22,368 nucleotides of DNA, taken from positions 1 through 22,368 of the IMG/VR virus record IMGVR_UViG_3300010354_000739, one strand, 5' to 3'. This document shows positions 22,249 to 22,368 of this stretch, piece by piece. The notes below the pieces were generated by a model. It searched no databases and was not told the DNA's origin. It saw nothing but the letters and a program-made list of their open reading frames with translations. How positions within the stretch are numbered: position 1 is the first letter of the stretch; each line of letters begins with the position of its first letter. The position numbers were made by a program, and so were the translations under genes. This DNA is from a virus.

Positions 22249-22368
22249 TAAACTTGATAAAAGAACATTTGAAAGTGGTGCTCAAAGGGACAGCAATGAG
22301 GGGAAGATAAGACCAGATCTTATTTCTCCTTATATGCTGAAAGCTCTTGGTAAGGTACTTGCTGATGG
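22241..22368 (+). CDS. dATP/dGTP diphosphohydrolase-like protein, cut by window edge
   Basis: Only the first 42 codons are visible, starting at an ATG eight bases inside the sigma gene. The sequence ESGAQRDSNEGKIRPDLISPYMLKALGKVLADG fits the N-terminal pattern (GA-x-RD-x3-GK-x-R-x-DL-x2-P-x3-L) of the phage family named dATP/dGTP diphosphohydrolase N-terminal (formerly DUF5664). Such proteins would act on the dNTP pool. The catalytic part lies beyond the window, so activity cannot be judged. Confidence 0.7.
   Translation, partial: MSDKLDKRTFESGAQRDSNEGKIRPDLISPYMLKALGKVLAD

Noticed and set aside
1-22368. CRISPR arrays, insertion sequences, integrase or attachment sites
   Set aside because: No regularly spaced repeats, transposase or recombinase motifs, or duplicated tRNA-end att sites were seen.

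Overview
This window looks like an early/middle region of a tailed phage infecting a member of the Bacteroidota. All genes lie on the + strand, are packed with 1-30 base overlaps (ATGA, TAATG, GTGA junctions), and the sequence is AT-rich. Starts lack Shine-Dalgarno sequences and follow A-rich tracts, several with the near-identical string AAATAAACAAT just before ATG, which is typical of Bacteroidota genomes. No capsid, portal, tail, integrase or IS genes are present, so the exact phage family cannot be named from this window.

Layout. 1-675 is the 3' part of an endolysin-type zinc amidase. 677-1990 is a run of small unknown genes, including a tandem paralogue pair and a membrane protein. 1995-2855 is a radical-SAM protein of the spore-photoproduct-lyase kind. 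2874-3576 holds a small unknown gene and a membrane-anchored protein. 3577-4094 has no convincing protein gene. It holds two RNAs with tRNA-type ends: a 97-nt tRNA-like element, and a ~376-nt RNA that I interpret as a phage tmRNA (ssrA). The tmRNA call rests on an alanine-type G3.U70 acceptor stem, a canonical T-arm, a long interrupted P2 helix and an internal reading frame ending ...ELVAA then stop.

4095-6228 contains a small gene and a family-B DNA polymerase with 3'-5' exonuclease. 6230-14540 is a ligase/amidotransferase cluster: an unknown protein with an SH3-like end, an ATP-grasp ligase, an unknown protein with an SSB-like LPF tail, a phiEco32-type COOH-NH2 ligase, a class II glutamine amidotransferase, a second amidoligase of another family, and a second class II amidotransferase. 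Together these could release ammonia from glutamine and form amide or peptide-like bonds on an unknown substrate.

14541-14772 is a structured non-coding stretch ending in a strong terminator only 18 bases before the next start codon. 14773-21668 is the replication/recombination block: small unknown gene, winged-helix/helicase-loader-like protein, DnaB-type helicase, Sak4-like RecA-fold ATPase, SSB, a second terminator just before the next gene, Toprim primase, a possible HAD-like protein, PD-(D/E)XK nuclease, a small gene, FEN/5'-3' exonuclease and an unknown protein. 21670-22248 is an ECF-like sigma factor. The window ends inside a gene resembling dATP/dGTP diphosphohydrolases.

The most notable points are the divergent tmRNA candidate, the doubled amidotransferase/amidoligase set, and the two terminators placed directly in front of replication genes, which suggest attenuation or small RNAs.
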